Shown in pieces: positions 42,272 through 51,147 of a stretch of 64,000 bases of DNA. The notes under the pieces were generated by a model. That model saw only the letters and a program-made list of their open reading frames with translations. It was not told where the DNA came from and made no database searches. Origin of the DNA: Bordetella trematum (GTDB lineage Bacteria > Pseudomonadota > Gammaproteobacteria > Burkholderiales > Burkholderiaceae_B). The position numbers and the translations under genes are program-made. Positions within the stretch are counted from its first letter, which is position 1. Each line of letters opens with the position of its first letter. The DNA lies in assembly GCF_900078335.1 (NCBI RefSeq), contig NZ_FKBR01000019.1, positions 289,655 through 353,654 of the forward strand. Reading direction: 5' to 3'.

Positions 42272-43051
42272 TCAGCCCTTGTGGCCGCCAGCCACGAACA
42301 TCACCTGGCCGGTGATGTACGAGGCTTCGGGCGCGGCCAGGAAACAGATGGCCGCGGCGACTTCGTCGGTGCTGCCCATGCGATGCATGGGCGTGGTGTC
42401 CAGGCAGTCGGCATACATCTCGCGGTTCCAGGCCTGATCCTGCTCTGACGGCGCTTCGGTATTGCGTGGAATGGCGCGCACGCCATTGTCCAGCGCTCCG
42501 GGCGAGACGCAGTTGACCCGCACGCCGCTGTCGGCCAGTTCGAGCGCCATGCACACGGTGGCCGCGTGCACGCCGCCCTTGGAGGCCGAGTAAGGCACCC
42601 GGTAGATGCCGCGGGTGGCGTTGGAGCCCACGTTGACGATGGCGCCGCTGCCCTGGCGGCGCATGACCGGCACCACTTCGCGGCAGGACCACAGGGTGGG
42701 CCACAGCGAGCGGCGCACTTCGCGTTCCATCTGCTCCGGGGTGTACTCCCAGAAGGGTCTGGTCCAGATGGTGCCGCCCACGTTGTGGACCGACACGTCG
42801 ATGCGGCCATGCTGATCGAGCGCGTACTCGACCATGCGCTGCGCCCCGGCGTGGGTTTCCAGGTCGGCGTCGATGAAGGAGGCCCGGCCGCCCTGCGCCA
42901 GGATTTCCTGGGCCACGGCCTGGCCTTGCTCCACGGCGCGGTCGACCAGCACCAGCGTGGCGCCTTCCCGGGCCAGGCGCAGCGCGGTTGCACGCCCCAC
43001 GCCTTGCGCCGCGCCGGTGACCAGGGCGATCTGCTTGTCGAATCGGTTCAT
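42272..43051 (-). CDS. benD: 1,6-dihydroxycyclohexa-2,4-diene-1-carboxylate dehydrogenase BenD
   Basis: A 259-residue SDR. The cofactor loop is TGAAQGVG (12-19), the NAD-specific Asp is in VLVDRA, and YSASK (154-158) gives Tyr and Lys. The segment NVGGTIWTRPFWEYTPEQ followed by EVRRSLWPTLWSCRE is the signature of BenD, which oxidises the benzoate cis-diol to catechol with NAD. The catechol enzymes CatA and CatB are in the same cluster. The benzoate dioxygenase genes benABC, usually just upstream of benD, are not in this window. Confidence 0.92.
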   Translation of the reverse strand: MNRFDKQIALVTGAAQGVGRATALRLAREGATLVLVDRAVEQGQAVAQEILAQGGRASFIDADLETHAGAQRMVEYALDQHGRIDVSVHNVGGTIWTRPFWEYTPEQMEREVRRSLWPTLWSCREVVPVMRRQGSGAIVNVGSNATRGIYRVPYSASKGGVHAATVCMALELADSGVRVNCVSPGALDNGVRAIPRNTEAPSEQDQAWNREMYADCLDTTPMHRMGSTDEVAAAICFLAAPEASYITGQVMFVAGGHKG

Positions 43052-43068
43052 GCTTGCTCTTCCTTCTT

Positions 43069-44394
43069 TCAGGCGCTGCGCGAGGTCGCGGAGCGGGTAT
43101 TGACGGCCAGCACGGCCAGCAGCGCGCCGATCAGCGGCACGGCCAGCACCATGAAGAAGCCCGACGGACCGAACCAGGCCAGGAAGCTGCCGCCGATGGC
43201 CGAGCCGATGATAGCGCCGGCGCGGCCGATGCCGATCGACCAGCCGGTCGCCGTGGCGCGCAGCGCCGTCGGATAGGCGTCGATGATGAGATAGTTCAAG
43301 GCCAGTTGCTGCCCGCCGATACCCAGGCCGGCCGCACCCACCAGGATGAAGACCAGGGTCCAGTCGGTGCCGGCGTAACCCAGGCCCAGCGCGACCACGA
43401 TGCCCAGCGCGAACATGGCGATCAGCAGCGTGCGGGTGGGCACGCGCGGCATCAGGTACGACAGCGGGAAGGCGCAGATGATGAACACCAGGTTGACCGT
43501 GAAGGTGCCCATGGGCGCCTGTTCGGCCGGCAGTCCGGCGGCCTTGAGTACGGTGGGCAGCCACGACAGCAGCATGAACCAGGCGACCCAGTTCAGCAGG
43601 TACACGGCCCAGATGGCCAGCGTCTGGCGGGCGTAGCCGCCGGTGAACAGCGCCTTGACGCTGCCGCGCACCTTGGCCTCTTCGGGCACGGTGAAGACGG
43701 TGCCGGCCGGCTGGGCCTGGCCGGTGATCTTGGCCAGGATGCGGGCCACGTACTGCTGGCCGCCGGCGTCGCCGCGCACGGCCTTGAATTGCAGCGACTC
43801 GGGCAGGATGAAGGCCAGTACCACCAGCAGGGCCAGGGGCGCGACGCCGCCGACCACGAAGATGCCTTCCCAGCCGATCACGGGAAGCATGCGCGCGGCC
43901 AGCAGGCCACCGAGCATGGCGCCGGCCGGCAGACCCAGCAGCACGCCGGTGATGACCGTGCCGCGCAGGCGCGAGGGCGAGTATTCCGCTGCCAGCGCCA
44001 GCACGATGGGCGTGCAGCCGCCCATGCCCAGGCCGGCGATGAAGCGCAGCACCAGGATCTGCCAGGTTTCGGTGGCGCCGGCGGTCACCAGGGTGGCGAC
44101 GCCGAAGATGGCCACGCCGATCATGGCCGTGGGCCGGCGGCCCAGGCGGTCGCCGATCAGGCCGAGCAGCATGGCGCCGACGGTCATGCCGACGATGCCG
44201 GCGGTAAGAATGGGGGCCAGCTCATTGGCCTCAAGCTGGAATGCGGCAAGAATGGCCGGGCCGGTAAAGGCCATGGCCTGGGTGTCGAAACCGTCGAACA
44301 GGGCGATCAGAAAGCACAGGATGAGGACGCGCCATTGAAAGGCGCCCATGCGTTCTTTGTCGATCAGGGTCGGAATGGAGAGTGCTGCTGCCAT
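43069..44394 (-). CDS. benK: Aromatic acid:H+ symporter, BenK-like (AAHS family)
   Basis: A 441-residue MFS transporter. FLIALFDGFDTQAMAF (helix 1) and GDRLGRRPTAM (loop 2-3) are AAHS-type motifs, and RFIAGLGMGGCTPIVLALAAEYSP matches the family's helix 4. Members carry benzoate, 4-hydroxybenzoate or muconate. Its place between benD and catA supports benzoate as substrate; PcaK or MucK type specificity remains possible. GAGGAG lies before the ATG. It ends 17 bases before benD. Confidence 0.88.
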   Translation of the reverse strand: MAAALSIPTLIDKERMGAFQWRVLILCFLIALFDGFDTQAMAFTGPAILAAFQLEANELAPILTAGIVGMTVGAMLLGLIGDRLGRRPTAMIGVAIFGVATLVTAGATETWQILVLRFIAGLGMGGCTPIVLALAAEYSPSRLRGTVITGVLLGLPAGAMLGGLLAARMLPVIGWEGIFVVGGVAPLALLVVLAFILPESLQFKAVRGDAGGQQYVARILAKITGQAQPAGTVFTVPEEAKVRGSVKALFTGGYARQTLAIWAVYLLNWVAWFMLLSWLPTVLKAAGLPAEQAPMGTFTVNLVFIICAFPLSYLMPRVPTRTLLIAMFALGIVVALGLGYAGTDWTLVFILVGAAGLGIGGQQLALNYLIIDAYPTALRATATGWSIGIGRAGAIIGSAIGGSFLAWFGPSGFFMVLAVPLIGALLAVLAVNTRSATSRSA

Positions 44395-44542
44395 GAGTGT
44401 CTCCTCGCGCGGATGCGGAGTCGGATCTTTATAAGGGGGCCGCCGTGCCGTGTGGCGCGACGATTGGTGCAATTCGCAATCAGGGGGGCTGGCCTGCCGG
44501 GCGTTTCCGCGCGGCAGGCCGGGGAAGGGGATTGGGGCGTGA

Positions 44543-45478
44543 TCAGGCCTTGGCCGAAGCGCGCAGACGGTTGACCAGCTGGTTGTCCTGGCCCTGGACC
44601 AGGCCGGTCAGCACGAAATCGAACACGATTTCCTTGTACGCGTCTTCCTTCAGGCCCAGTCCGGCGCCACCGGTCTTCTCGGTGACGGGCGGGATCAGGT
44701 CTTCACGCGTGGCATAGGCGAAGTCGTCCCAGATCAGCGGATCGCCCTCGATATTGAACTGGGTCGTCAGCTTGCGGTGCTGCTCGGAGGTCACGAAGAA
44801 GTGCACGTGGGCCGGGCGGTTGCCGTGGCGGCCCAGGCCGTTGAGCAGTTGCTGCGTGGCGCCATGCGGCGGACAGCCGTAGCCGACCGGCATCAGGGTG
44901 CGGAATTCGTACTTGCCCTGGGCATCGGTGCGGACTGCGCCGCGCAGGTTGAAGTCGGTCTGCGCGCCGGTGGGGTCGAAGTGCGAGTAAAAGCCCTTGG
45001 AGTTGGCGTGCCAGCATTCGACGATGGCATTGGCCACCGGCTTGCCGTCCAGGTCGGCCACGGTGCCGCGGATGACCAGCGGGCCCGCATCTTCGTCGGG
45101 ATCCAGGTCCATCTTGCACAGGCCGTCCTTGACCGGCGCGCCGGCCACGTAGAGCGGGCCTTCGATGGTGCGCGGGGTGCCGCCCTCGATGCCGGCCTGC
45201 TTGTCCTCGGCGTCCATGCGGATGTCGAGCAGCTTTTCCAGGCCCAGGCCGGCAGCCAGCAGCGCGGCTTCGCCGTCGCGGCCCAGCTGGTTCAGATAGT
45301 TCACGCCGGCCCAGATTTCATCGGGCGTGATGTCCAGGTCGTCGATGGCCTTGAACAGGTCGGCCAGCAGACGGTTGATGATCTGCTTGACGCGCGGGTT
45401 GCCTTCTGCGCCTTCGATATTGGTGGCTGCCTTGAGCAGGTCCTGGACTTCCTGGGTGTCGAAAACCTTGATGGTCAT
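44543..45478 (-). CDS. catA: Catechol 1,2-dioxygenase CatA
   Basis: A 311-residue intradiol dioxygenase. The iron ligands are Y164, Y200, H224 and H226 (in SKGFYSH, PVGYGCP and RPAHVHF), at the classical positions. The helical N-terminal dimerisation domain (1-100) and PLYVAGAP are present. It opens catechol to cis,cis-muconate. It is 41 bases downstream of catB and upstream of benK. Length equals that of Pseudomonas and Acinetobacter enzymes. Confidence 0.96.
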   Translation of the reverse strand: MTIKVFDTQEVQDLLKAATNIEGAEGNPRVKQIINRLLADLFKAIDDLDITPDEIWAGVNYLNQLGRDGEAALLAAGLGLEKLLDIRMDAEDKQAGIEGGTPRTIEGPLYVAGAPVKDGLCKMDLDPDEDAGPLVIRGTVADLDGKPVANAIVECWHANSKGFYSHFDPTGAQTDFNLRGAVRTDAQGKYEFRTLMPVGYGCPPHGATQQLLNGLGRHGNRPAHVHFFVTSEQHRKLTTQFNIEGDPLIWDDFAYATREDLIPPVTEKTGGAGLGLKEDAYKEIVFDFVLTGLVQGQDNQLVNRLRASAKA

Positions 45479-45519
45479 GGTCGTTGTCTCCGGGGGAAAT
45501 GGAATACGGGCACTTGTCT

Positions 45520-46665
45520 TCAGTGCGAGGTGTGGGTGACCTTGGTCAGGCCCGCCCGGGTGAAGCGCTTGATCTTGTCTTCATCCAGTTCGATGCCCAG
45601 GCCGGGGCCGTTGGGGACGGTCAGCTCGAAGTCGCTGTAGTCCAGGGGCTTGGTCAGGATCTCTTCGGTGATCAGCAAGGGGCCGAACAACTCGGTGCCC
45701 CATTGCAGGTTGGCGAAGCTGGCGAACAGGTGGGCCGAAGCCAGGGTGCTGACCGCGCCTTCGAGCATGGTGCCACCGTACAGTTCGATGCCGGCAGCGT
45801 CGGCGATGGCCGCCACGCGCTGGGCGGCGAACAGGCCGCCGCTTTGTTCAATCTTGATCGCGAAGACGTCGGCGCCATGGCCGCGCGCGATCTCGAAAGC
45901 GGTGTCGGGGCCCTGGAGCACCTCGTCGGCCATCAGGGCCACCGGGAAGCGCCCCATCAGGCGCGCCAGCGCGGCGGCGCTGGCGACCGGCTGTTCGACC
46001 AGTTCGCAGCCGGCCTCGGCCAGCGCCGGGATGGCCCAGGCGGCCTGGGTTTCGCTCCAGGCCATGTTGACGTCCACGCGCACGGCGGCGCGCTCGCCCA
46101 GCGCCCGCTTGATGGCGGCCACGTGCTGGATGTCGCTGTGGGGGTCGCGCGCGCCGATCTTCAGCTTGAAGATGCGGTGGCGGCGGGTGTCGAGCATTTT
46201 CTCGGCTTCGGCGATGTCGCGCGCGGTGTCGCCCGAGGCCAGCGTCCAGGCGACCGGCAGGCGGTCGCGACGTCGTCCGCCCAGCAGTTCGCTGAGCGGC
46301 ACGCCCAGGCGCTTGCCCTGGGCATCGAGCAGCGCCGTCTCCAGCGCGCTCTTGGCGAAGTGGTTCACCTTGACCAGCTTGCCCAGGTGGGTCATGAGCG
46401 CCTGGATGCGGGTGGCGTCCTGGCCGATCATGGCCGGGCCGAGGTAGGCGTCGATCGCCAGTTTCATGGCTTCCGGGCTTTCCGGGCCGTAGGCCATGCC
46501 GGCGATGGTGGTGCCCTCGCCGATGCCCGTGACGCCGTCGCTACAGGTCACCTTGACCAGCATCAGAGTCTGGCCGTACATGGTGGCCACGGACAGCTTG
46601 TGAGGCCGGATGGTGGGCAGATCGATCAAAGAGGTTTCGATGCGTTCGATGGTCACTACAGACAT
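45520..46665 (-). CDS. catB: Muconate cycloisomerase CatB
   Basis: A 381-residue enolase-superfamily enzyme. The KxK motif is at 167-169 (FKLKI), metal ligands D198 (VRVDVN), E224 (ELVEQP) and D247 (MADEVL), and the second base K271 (AIKIEQS). It cyclises cis,cis-muconate to muconolactone. It is the first gene of the cat/ben cluster, immediately behind the operator-promoter region. The next enzymes, CatC and the CatD-type hydrolase, are not nearby. Confidence 0.95.
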   Translation of the reverse strand: MSVVTIERIETSLIDLPTIRPHKLSVATMYGQTLMLVKVTCSDGVTGIGEGTTIAGMAYGPESPEAMKLAIDAYLGPAMIGQDATRIQALMTHLGKLVKVNHFAKSALETALLDAQGKRLGVPLSELLGGRRRDRLPVAWTLASGDTARDIAEAEKMLDTRRHRIFKLKIGARDPHSDIQHVAAIKRALGERAAVRVDVNMAWSETQAAWAIPALAEAGCELVEQPVASAAALARLMGRFPVALMADEVLQGPDTAFEIARGHGADVFAIKIEQSGGLFAAQRVAAIADAAGIELYGGTMLEGAVSTLASAHLFASFANLQWGTELFGPLLITEEILTKPLDYSDFELTVPNGPGLGIELDEDKIKRFTRAGLTKVTHTSH

Positions 46666-46700
46666 GGAGCAAGCCGCGAAGTTGAAGGTTACAGGGGCGA

Positions 46701-46731
46701 TTTATAGGATTCCGGCCCCATCCGCGTCCAA
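46701..46731 (-). promoter_or_regulatory. Probable catBA promoter
   Basis: On the minus strand TTGGAC (46731-46726) and TATAAA (46706-46701) fit sigma-70 boxes with a 19-base spacer, slightly long, as is common for activator-dependent promoters. Transcription would begin about 30 bases before the catB ATG. Confidence 0.6.
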
Positions 46732-46750
46732 TACTTTTGCGGGGTCGTTG

Positions 46751-46787
46751 ATACCTTAAAGGTATTGAAATGCCTGCGGGTATACCC
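46751..46787. promoter_or_regulatory. LysR-type operator, ATAC-N7-GTAT, upstream of catB
   Basis: ATACCTTAAAGGTAT (46751-46765) is a perfect 7-1-7 palindrome and an exact match to the ATAC-N7-GTAT site of BenM/CatM. It is centred about 64 bases before the inferred start of transcription, the usual place for a LysR recognition site. A second palindrome, GGGTATACCC (46778-46787), lies upstream of it. No cognate regulator gene is in the window. Confidence 0.8.
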
Positions 46788-47105
46788 GTAGAGCCGCGCG
46801 AAAAGCCATACTTTCCAGGCACTTCCGAGCCTTGCCTGCGCGGCACAGCCAGGCCTGTCCCGCAGCGCTCGGGCGGCGTGTGCGGCGCGGGCAATGCGTG
46901 TCTTCCTGTAACAGCGCGTCGGCCCGGGCGGGCAGCGGCAGCGCCGGGCAGGGCGCTGCCGAGCCGGGTAAACGGCTTGTGCGGCACGCCTGCCGCGGCC
47001 CTGCCGGCGTGAGAATTTGAAACGCTTTGGCGCGCCGTCACGGCGGGGCGCCACCTTGGACACGTAGAATCAGCGCTGTTACGGTCCTCGAAAAAGGTGA
47101 ATACG

Positions 47106-47912
47106 ATGCAAGGAAAGGCTCTGTTGGCCGCGACGCTGGTGGCGTTGTTGCAGGCCTGCGCCCCGGTTTCCTCCCCCGACGAAGGATCTGCCATGACTCC
47201 AACCGCCACGGCGCCGGCTTCGGCGCTTTCCCTGACCGCCTACGAGTGGTATCTGACCTCGGCCACCGACAAGGCGGGTCAGCCGCTGGCGGCATTGCAG
47301 CCGGGCCTGCAGCAGCCGTTGAAGCTGTTGTTCAATCAGGACGGCATGAGCATCCAGGGTGGTTGCAATACCCAATTCGGCGGGTATCGCCATCAGGGCG
47401 ATCTGCTGCAGGTGGCCAATCTCGCTTCCACCATGAAGGCCTGCGAGCCGACGCTGATGAAGCTCGACGCCGAAATGGGCCGCCTGATGAAGGGCGACAT
47501 GCAGGCCCGGCTGGAGGGGCAGGGCAGTGATCCGCGTCTGGTGCTGGTGGCGCAGGATGGCAGCGTGCTGACTTTCACCGGCGAGCCCACGCCGGAAACC
47601 CGCTACGGCAGCCCGGCCGAGCGCATCTTCCTGGAGGTTGCGCCTGATCGCGTCGCCTGCAACGATCCGCTGATCCGCAACCGCCAATGCCTGCAGGTGC
47701 GTGAGCGCAAGTACAGCGAAGCCGGCGTACTGCTGCCGGCCCAGGGGCCGTGGGAACCCATGTATGCCAACATCCAGGGTTATACCCACCAGGATGGCGC
47801 GCGCGCCGTGTTGCGCGTGAATCGCTACGAATGGAAAAACCCGCCGGCCGACGCTTCGTCCAAGGTCTACGTCCTGGACATGGTGGTCGAGCAGCACGCC
47901 CCCGGGCGTTGA
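47106..47912 (+). CDS. META/HslJ-domain lipoprotein with DUF4377 domain
   Basis: A 268-residue envelope protein. LLQAC near residue 20 is a lipobox. Residues about 45-165 form an HslJ-like META domain (YEWYLTSATDKAGQPL, LLFNQDGMSIQGGCNTQFGGY, TMKACEPTLMKLD); residues about 180-265 resemble DUF4377 (FLEVAPDRVACNDPLIRNRQCLQVRE). The family is linked to heat shock and novobiocin resistance in E. coli, without a known mechanism. AAAGGTGA six bases before ATG supports this start. It is followed by a terminator. Confidence 0.85.
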   Translation: MQGKALLAATLVALLQACAPVSSPDEGSAMTPTATAPASALSLTAYEWYLTSATDKAGQPLAALQPGLQQPLKLLFNQDGMSIQGGCNTQFGGYRHQGDLLQVANLASTMKACEPTLMKLDAEMGRLMKGDMQARLEGQGSDPRLVLVAQDGSVLTFTGEPTPETRYGSPAERIFLEVAPDRVACNDPLIRNRQCLQVRERKYSEAGVLLPAQGPWEPMYANIQGYTHQDGARAVLRVNRYEWKNPPADASSKVYVLDMVVEQHAPGR

Positions 47913-47960
47913 TGCGCAGCGGGCAGCCACTGGCTGCCCGGCCTGCCCCGCCAGACCCCG

Positions 47961-47995
47961 GCCACGGTGGAATCCCGCTTCCCCGTGGCTTTTTT
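47961..47995 (+). terminator. Rho-independent terminator after the lipoprotein gene
   Basis: GCCACGG and CCGTGGC form a stem with a 15-base loop and are followed by six T. It lies about 50 bases after the stop and before the convergent IclR gene. Confidence 0.75.
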
Positions 47996-48046
47996 GCGCC
48001 CTCATTCGTCGCAGCCGCTGCCGGATCCACCGCCGGGCAGTGCGCC

Positions 48047-48823
48047 CTAAAGCCGGCCTTGCAGTTTGTCCAGTTCGCGGCGCAGGAGGCTGGCGGTCTC
48101 GGCCTGACGCTTGATGGGCATGCGATCGGTGATGGCGCTCACGCTCATGGCCAGCATGGCCTGGCCGTCGGGCCGCGTGAGCGCACAGCCCACGCCCAGC
48201 GCGCCGCGCACGGCATAGTTGGGCATCACGGCGTAGCCGCGTTGCCGGGTGTTGAGCCGCAGGCGATGAATCATTTCGGTGGAGATGCCGCCGTATTGTT
48301 CATAGGTGGCCGAGTTGGCCTGCACGATGGCGCAGGCCTGGGCTTCGGGCAGCGCCGCCAGCAAGGCCATGCCCGAAGAGCCCACGCCCAGCGGATGGCG
48401 CTTGCCGGGATAGCTGGCAAGGATCTGCATCGGATAGTCGCCGATCTCCCGATGGATGCACACCGAGTGCACGCCGTCGATGCCAACCAGGAAAAAGGCA
48501 TCGCCCACTTCGCGCGCCAGCCGGCGCATGCCTTCGACGGCCTGTTGCAGCAGGCTTTCGCTCAGGCCGGGCGGCGTCCAGGGACGCGCCGGCGCGCGCT
48601 CGGCGGCCTCGCCGATGAAAAAGCGCTTGCCGGCTTCGTTGCGGCGCACCCAGCCGCGGGTTTCCAGGGCCAGGAAGATGCGCTGGACGGCGATGCGGTC
48701 AATGCCGGTGTGCGCGGCGACCTCCGTGGCGCCCATGCCCTGTGGCGCCGCCGCGCGCAGGGTGTCCAGCACCGTCAGGCCTTTGAGCAGGGTGCTCGGG
48801 CCGCGTGTCTGCGTGGCAGGCAT
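48047..48823 (-). CDS. IclR-family transcriptional regulator
   Basis: A 258-residue regulator with an N-terminal winged helix (about 15-70; LLKGLTVLDTLRAAAPQGMGATEVAAHTGIDRIAVQRIFLALETRGWV) and a ligand domain (about 95-250; HPLGVGSSGMALLAALP, NYAVRGALGVGCAL). IclR proteins sense aromatic or organic acids. It is divergent from a Bug receptor-CoA transferase-hydratase operon, which it likely controls. ATG is chosen five bases after AGGA; TTG and ATG codons just upstream are alternatives. Confidence 0.9.
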   Translation of the reverse strand: MPATQTRGPSTLLKGLTVLDTLRAAAPQGMGATEVAAHTGIDRIAVQRIFLALETRGWVRRNEAGKRFFIGEAAERAPARPWTPPGLSESLLQQAVEGMRRLAREVGDAFFLVGIDGVHSVCIHREIGDYPMQILASYPGKRHPLGVGSSGMALLAALPEAQACAIVQANSATYEQYGGISTEMIHRLRLNTRQRGYAVMPNYAVRGALGVGCALTRPDGQAMLAMSVSAITDRMPIKRQAETASLLRRELDKLQGRL

Positions 48824-48845
48824 CATTATCCTCAATGGTTATATC

Positions 48846-48890
48846 GTTCATTATTTGAACATCATCTTACGGCGTGCTGTTCATTGTTTC
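48846..48890. promoter_or_regulatory. Candidate IclR operator
   Basis: GTTCA-TTATT-TGAAC (48846-48860) is a perfect inverted repeat, and a further GTTCATTGTTTC lies at 48879. They occupy the gap between the divergent IclR and Bug genes. The role is inferred from place and symmetry. Confidence 0.6.
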
Positions 48891-48929
48891 TACTATCCGC
48901 CTGCCAATAACAATTCGGAGGCAGACAAC

Positions 48930-49922
48930 ATGCAGCACGCTTTTCTCGGGCGTTTGCCCGTTTACGCATATCGGCTGGCGGTTGCGCTGGCCCTATCGGC
49001 CGGACCTGGCGCCGCTGCCCAGGCGGCCTATCCCGAGGCGCCGGTCTCATTGGTGGTGGGATTTGCCGCGGGTGGCCCGACCGACGCCATGGCGCGCGTC
49101 ATCGCCACCGAATTGTCGGAGCAGCTTAAACAATCGGTGATCGTGGAAAACAAGCCGGGCGCAGGCAGCAATATCGCCGCCGCCCAGGTCGCGCGCGCCA
49201 AGCCGGACGGGCACACCTTGCTGATGGTCGCCGTGACCAGCGCCATCAACCAGACGCTGTATGCCAAGCCCGGCTTCAATCTGGGCCAGGATTTCGCGCC
49301 CGTGGGCCTGGTGGGCAAGGTCCCCAGCCTGCTGGTGGTCAACCCGTCGCTGCCGGTGCATAGCGTGGCCGAGCTGGTCGACTACGCCAGGCAGCATCCC
49401 GGCAAGCTGACCTTCGCCTCCTCGGGCAACGGTACCTCCATCCACATCGCGGGCGAGATGTTCCGCAGCGCAGCCGACATCGACGTCACCCATGTGCCCT
49501 TTAAAGGCAGCGCGCCGGCCGGCGTGGCCGTGATGGGCGGGCAGGTCTCCTACATGTTCGACAACGTGCCCACGGTCTGGCCGTTCGTGCAGTCCGGCCG
49601 CATGCGGGCGCTGGCCGTCACGACCCGCGATCGCCTGGCCAGCGCGCCCGATCTTCCGACCATGGCCGAATCGGGCTTTCCCGAGTTCGATGTCGCGTCC
49701 TGGTATGGACTGATCGCGCCGGCCGGCACGCCGCCGCAAGTGATCAAGACGCTTGATCAAGCCTTGCAGGCCGTGATTGCGCGGCCGGATTTCCAGCAAC
49801 GCATGCAGGGCATGGGCGTGCTGGTGCAGCCGGGCTCGCCGGCCGAGTTCGGCGCCTTCATGAATGCCGAAACCGAACGCTGGGCGCCCATCGTGCGCGC
49901 CTCGGGCGCTCGCATCGACTGA
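48930..49922 (+). CDS. Tripartite tricarboxylate-type receptor (Bug family), first
   Basis: A 330-residue periplasmic binding protein with a signal peptide ending near AAQAA. Family motifs are VSLVVGFAAGGPTDAMARV, VIVENKPGAGSNIAAAQVA, the TFASSGNGTSIHIAGEMF ligand loop and VTHVPFKGSAPAGVAVMGGQV. Bug proteins capture carboxylates and are greatly expanded in Bordetella-type genomes. Membrane TctA/TctB partners are not nearby. CGGAGG precedes the ATG. It starts an operon with CoA-ester enzymes. Confidence 0.93.
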   Translation: MQHAFLGRLPVYAYRLAVALALSAGPGAAAQAAYPEAPVSLVVGFAAGGPTDAMARVIATELSEQLKQSVIVENKPGAGSNIAAAQVARAKPDGHTLLMVAVTSAINQTLYAKPGFNLGQDFAPVGLVGKVPSLLVVNPSLPVHSVAELVDYARQHPGKLTFASSGNGTSIHIAGEMFRSAADIDVTHVPFKGSAPAGVAVMGGQVSYMFDNVPTVWPFVQSGRMRALAVTTRDRLASAPDLPTMAESGFPEFDVASWYGLIAPAGTPPQVIKTLDQALQAVIARPDFQQRMQGMGVLVQPGSPAEFGAFMNAETERWAPIVRASGARID

Positions 49923-49932
49923 CGGAGAAGAC

Positions 49933-51126
49933 ATGACGATGGTAGTTGGCAAGTCCGCCCTGGACGGGGTGGTGGTGCTGGACGTCTCGCGCGTGCTGGC
50001 AGGGCCCTTTGCCGCCCAGATGCTGGGCGACCACGGCGCCGAAGTGATCAAGCTGGAATCTTTCGACGGCGACGATACGCGTGGCTACGGCCCGCCCTTC
50101 GTGGACGGCGATGCGCCGTATTACCTCGGCCTGAACCGCAACAAGCGGGATGTGGCGGTGGATCTCTCGGGTCCGTCCGGGCGTGAGCTGCTGTTTCGCA
50201 TGCTGGAGCAGGTGGACGTGCTGGTGGAAAACTTCAAACTGAGCACCTGGCGCAAATGGGGCATCGCGCATCCCGGCGAGTTGCTGGAGCGCTTTCCCCG
50301 CCTGATCCACTGCCGCGTCTCGGGCTTTGGCGAGACGGGCGAGTTCGGCGGTCTGCCGGGCTATGACGCTGCGGTGCAGGCGCTCTCGGGGCTGATGTCG
50401 ATCAACGGCGATCCCGCCCTCGATCCGGTGCGCATCGGCATTCCGCTGGTCGACACCAGCACTGGCATGAATGCCGTGATCGGGGTGTTGCTGGCGCTGT
50501 ACGAGCGCGAGAAGTCCGGGCGGGGCCAGTCGGTGGAGATCACCCTGTTCGACACGGCGCTGGGCATGCTGCATCCCCATACGGCCAATGCCCTCAATGG
50601 CGGGGCTTCGGCGCGCACCGGCAACGGCCATCCCAACATCGTGCCGTATGACCTGTTTCCGACAGCCACGCAGAAGCTTTTCATCGCCATCGGCAACGAC
50701 CGCCAGTTCGGCCTGCTGTGCCAGGAACTGGGGTGCCCGGCCCTGGCCGAAGACGTGCGCTATCGGCGCAATCGCGATCGCGTGGCGCATCGCGACAGCC
50801 TGCGCGAAACCCTGGTGCAACAGTTGGCGCAGATCGATGGTCAGGCGCTGTTTCATCGGCTGATGGCGCTGGGCGTGCCGTGCGCGCCCATGCTCTCGGT
50901 CGAGCAGGCCCTGGCGCTCGATCACACCGCCACCCGCCAGATGCAGGTGAGCGTGGACGGGGTGTCCATGGCGGGCATCCCGATCAAGCTGCAGCGCACG
51001 CCGGGCGGCGTGCGGCGCGGTCCGCCGCGTATCGGGCAGCACAGTGAGGAGGTCATGCGCCGCTTTGGCTTTGCCCCCGAGGAAATCGCCCAGGCCCTGG
51101 CCAGCGGCGCGTTGCGTCAGGCCTGA
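49933..51126 (+). CDS. Class III CoA transferase (CaiB/BaiF)
   Basis: A 397-residue enzyme of the formyl-CoA transferase family. DVSRVLAGPFAAQMLGDHGAEVIKLE opens the fold, LNRNKRDVAVDLSGPSGRELLFRML follows, and the nucleophilic aspartate is in PGYDAAVQALSGLM. It moves CoA from one acid to another, probably activating the acid brought in by the flanking Bug receptors. It begins ten bases after the first receptor's stop. The donor and acceptor are unknown. Confidence 0.92.
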   Translation: MTMVVGKSALDGVVVLDVSRVLAGPFAAQMLGDHGAEVIKLESFDGDDTRGYGPPFVDGDAPYYLGLNRNKRDVAVDLSGPSGRELLFRMLEQVDVLVENFKLSTWRKWGIAHPGELLERFPRLIHCRVSGFGETGEFGGLPGYDAAVQALSGLMSINGDPALDPVRIGIPLVDTSTGMNAVIGVLLALYEREKSGRGQSVEITLFDTALGMLHPHTANALNGGASARTGNGHPNIVPYDLFPTATQKLFIAIGNDRQFGLLCQELGCPALAEDVRYRRNRDRVAHRDSLRETLVQQLAQIDGQALFHRLMALGVPCAPMLSVEQALALDHTATRQMQVSVDGVSMAGIPIKLQRTPGGVRRGPPRIGQHSEEVMRRFGFAPEEIAQALASGALRQA

Positions 51127-51147
51127 GGCCGCAAGGAGGAGAACACC

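Larger units (their letters stand above)
46666..47105. other. Intergenic region between catB and META-domain lipoprotein gene
   Basis: The first 125 bases hold the catB promoter and operator. The rest has no convincing gene. A 10-bp GC hairpin (46936-46961, arms CGGCAGCGCC) lies mid-way but has no T-run. No regulator gene is present here, although catR or catM is usual beside catB. Confidence 0.6.

Noticed and set aside
46936-46961. GC hairpin in the catB-lipoprotein gap as a terminator or small RNA
   Set aside because: It has a 10-bp stem but no T-run and no promoter nearby, and such hairpins are frequent in GC-rich gaps.
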